Below, piece by piece: positions 63,406-64,000 of a stretch of 64,000 bases of DNA. The notes under the pieces are model-generated. The model did no database searches. It saw nothing but the letters and a program-made list of their open reading frames with translations, and had not been told where the DNA came from. The DNA lies in the NCBI GenBank assembly GCA_937996235.1, contig CALKVK010000021.1, positions 1 to 64,000 on the forward strand. Reading direction: 5' to 3'. A program made the translations under genes and the position numbers. This stretch comes from an uncultured bacterium (lineage in GTDB: Bacteria > Planctomycetota > JAJSAM01 > JAJVHW01). Position 1 is the first letter of the stretch; every line of letters begins with the position of its first letter.

Positions 63406-64000
63406 TCACACCCGCCGACGCAGGCGCGACCGCAGGCGGCCGGCGGCCTGGTGGAGCGTGTCCATCGACTTGCAGAAGGCGAAGCGGACGAGGAAGCGGC
63501 CGGCGTCGCGGTGCTCGTAGAAGGCCGTCGGCGGGATCGCCGCGACGCCGACCTCCTCGACGAGGTGCCGGCAGAAGGCGACGTCGTCGTCCCACCCGAG
63601 CGGGCGGATGTCGGCCATCACGAAGTAGGTGCCCTCCGGGCGCAGCACCTCGAGGCCGCACGCCGTGAGCACGTCGCAGAGGTAGTCGCGGCGCTCGCGG
63701 TAGGCGCGCAGGAAGGCGTCGTGGTAGCCGCGGGGTCCCGCCTGCTCGAGCGCCGCGGCGAGCGCGTGCTGGAACGGCGTCGCGATCGAGAAGGTGATGA
63801 ACTGGTGCGCCGTCGCGAGCGCGCCGACGACGTCCGCGGGCCCCGTGGCCCAGCCGACCTTCCAGCCCGTCAGCGAGAAGGTCTTGCCCATCGAGTCGAT
63901 GACGAGCGTGCGGTCGAGCATGCCCGGGAGCGTCGCGATCGAGACGTGCTCGCCCTCGAAGACGAGGCGGCCGTAGACCTCGTCGGTGACGCACAGGACG
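63406..64000 (-). CDS. Pyridoxal-phosphate aminotransferase (class I/II), partial
   Basis: The 5' part of the gene is beyond the right edge; about 198 C-terminal residues are present. DEVYGRLVFEGEH is the cofactor-binding region and SMGKTFSLTGWKVGW holds the Schiff-base lysine, with VRFAFCKSMDTL near the end containing the carboxylate-binding arginine. The motif set fits aminotransferases of the kynurenine/glutamine-transaminase-K or methionine-aminotransferase group. The stop at 63406 abuts a strong inverted repeat. Confidence 0.88.
   Translation of the reverse strand, partial: VLCVTDEVYGRLVFEGEHVSIATLPGMLDRTLVIDSMGKTFSLTGWKVGWATGPADVVGALATAHQFITFSIATPFQHALAAALEQAGPRGYHDAFLRAYRERRDYLCDVLTACGLEVLRPEGTYFVMADIRPLGWDDDVAFCRHLVEEVGVAAIPPTAFYEHRDAGRFLVRFAFCKSMDTLHQAAGRLRSRLRRRV

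Overview
This is a 64 kb stretch of a very GC-rich bacterial chromosome (about 70-75% G+C by eye, not counted). It is densely packed with genes on both strands, many joined by ATGA/GTGA stop-start overlaps. The family content points to Planctomycetota, with Myxococcota as the main alternative. The clues are a DUF1592/DUF1588-type cytochrome with a DUF1552 Tat protein, a zinc-ribbon Ser/Thr kinase overlapping an RNA polymerase sigma factor gene, two BlaI/M56 (BlaR1-like) pairs, a PEP-CTERM protein, a cytochrome c/Cu-monooxygenase-like protein, a sigma factor fused to a transmembrane segment and carboxypeptidase-regulatory repeats, and a LexA/ImuA/ImuB/DnaE2 set. No rRNA, tRNA, CRISPR array, IS element or prophage was seen.

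Layout. 1-1.3 kb: a fragment of an integron gene-cassette array (one convincing attC, one partial and one degenerate) carrying a frameshifted HEPN-like gene and a small MauE-like membrane protein. 1.6-6.1 kb: DUF4870 protein, Cu/Zn superoxide dismutase, MFS transporter, then a BlaI-M56 pair followed by a PDZ lipoprotein that shares an operator-like sequence with the blaI promoter. 6.1-12 kb: CPBP protease, isocitrate dehydrogenase, then an overlapping trio of pterin dehydratase-DUF2007, acyl-CoA dehydrogenase and acylphosphatase. 12-20.8 kb: an S9 peptidase/Cu-monooxygenase/NYN operon, a lipoprotein, GNAT, an ArsR-SRPBCC pair, an esterase, and a VOC/NTF2 cluster. 20.9-31.8 kb: the SOS mutagenesis genes, split into imuB-dnaE2 and lexA-imuA operons with unrelated genes between; a similar 16-base motif precedes both.

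31.8-44.6 kb: CorA/ZntB transporter, membrane protein, TPR + PEP-CTERM pair, AlkA-like glycosylase, a second BlaI-M56 pair whose M56 protein carries long periplasmic repeats, kinase-sigma pair, and an ArsR-YeeE-YeeE sulfur-transport operon. 44.6-57.8 kb: SDR, DUF1552 and DUF1592 genes, thiol peroxidase, TPR lipoprotein, AraC regulator, DUF4349 lipoprotein, histidine phosphatase, the sigma-factor fusion, and two tandem paralogous membrane proteins of unknown family. 57.8-63.3 kb: four genes on the minus strand, each overlapping the next by 4 bases: AbiEi antitoxin, AbiEii toxin, an SbcD/Mre11-like phosphoesterase and an SbcC/Rad50-like ATPase. This is the best candidate here for an unusual defence or genome-maintenance unit. 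The right edge cuts an aminotransferase gene.

A recurring signal is a TANCNT-like -10 hexamer followed by exactly six bases and then the start codon. It is seen at several genes on both strands and implies frequent leaderless transcription.
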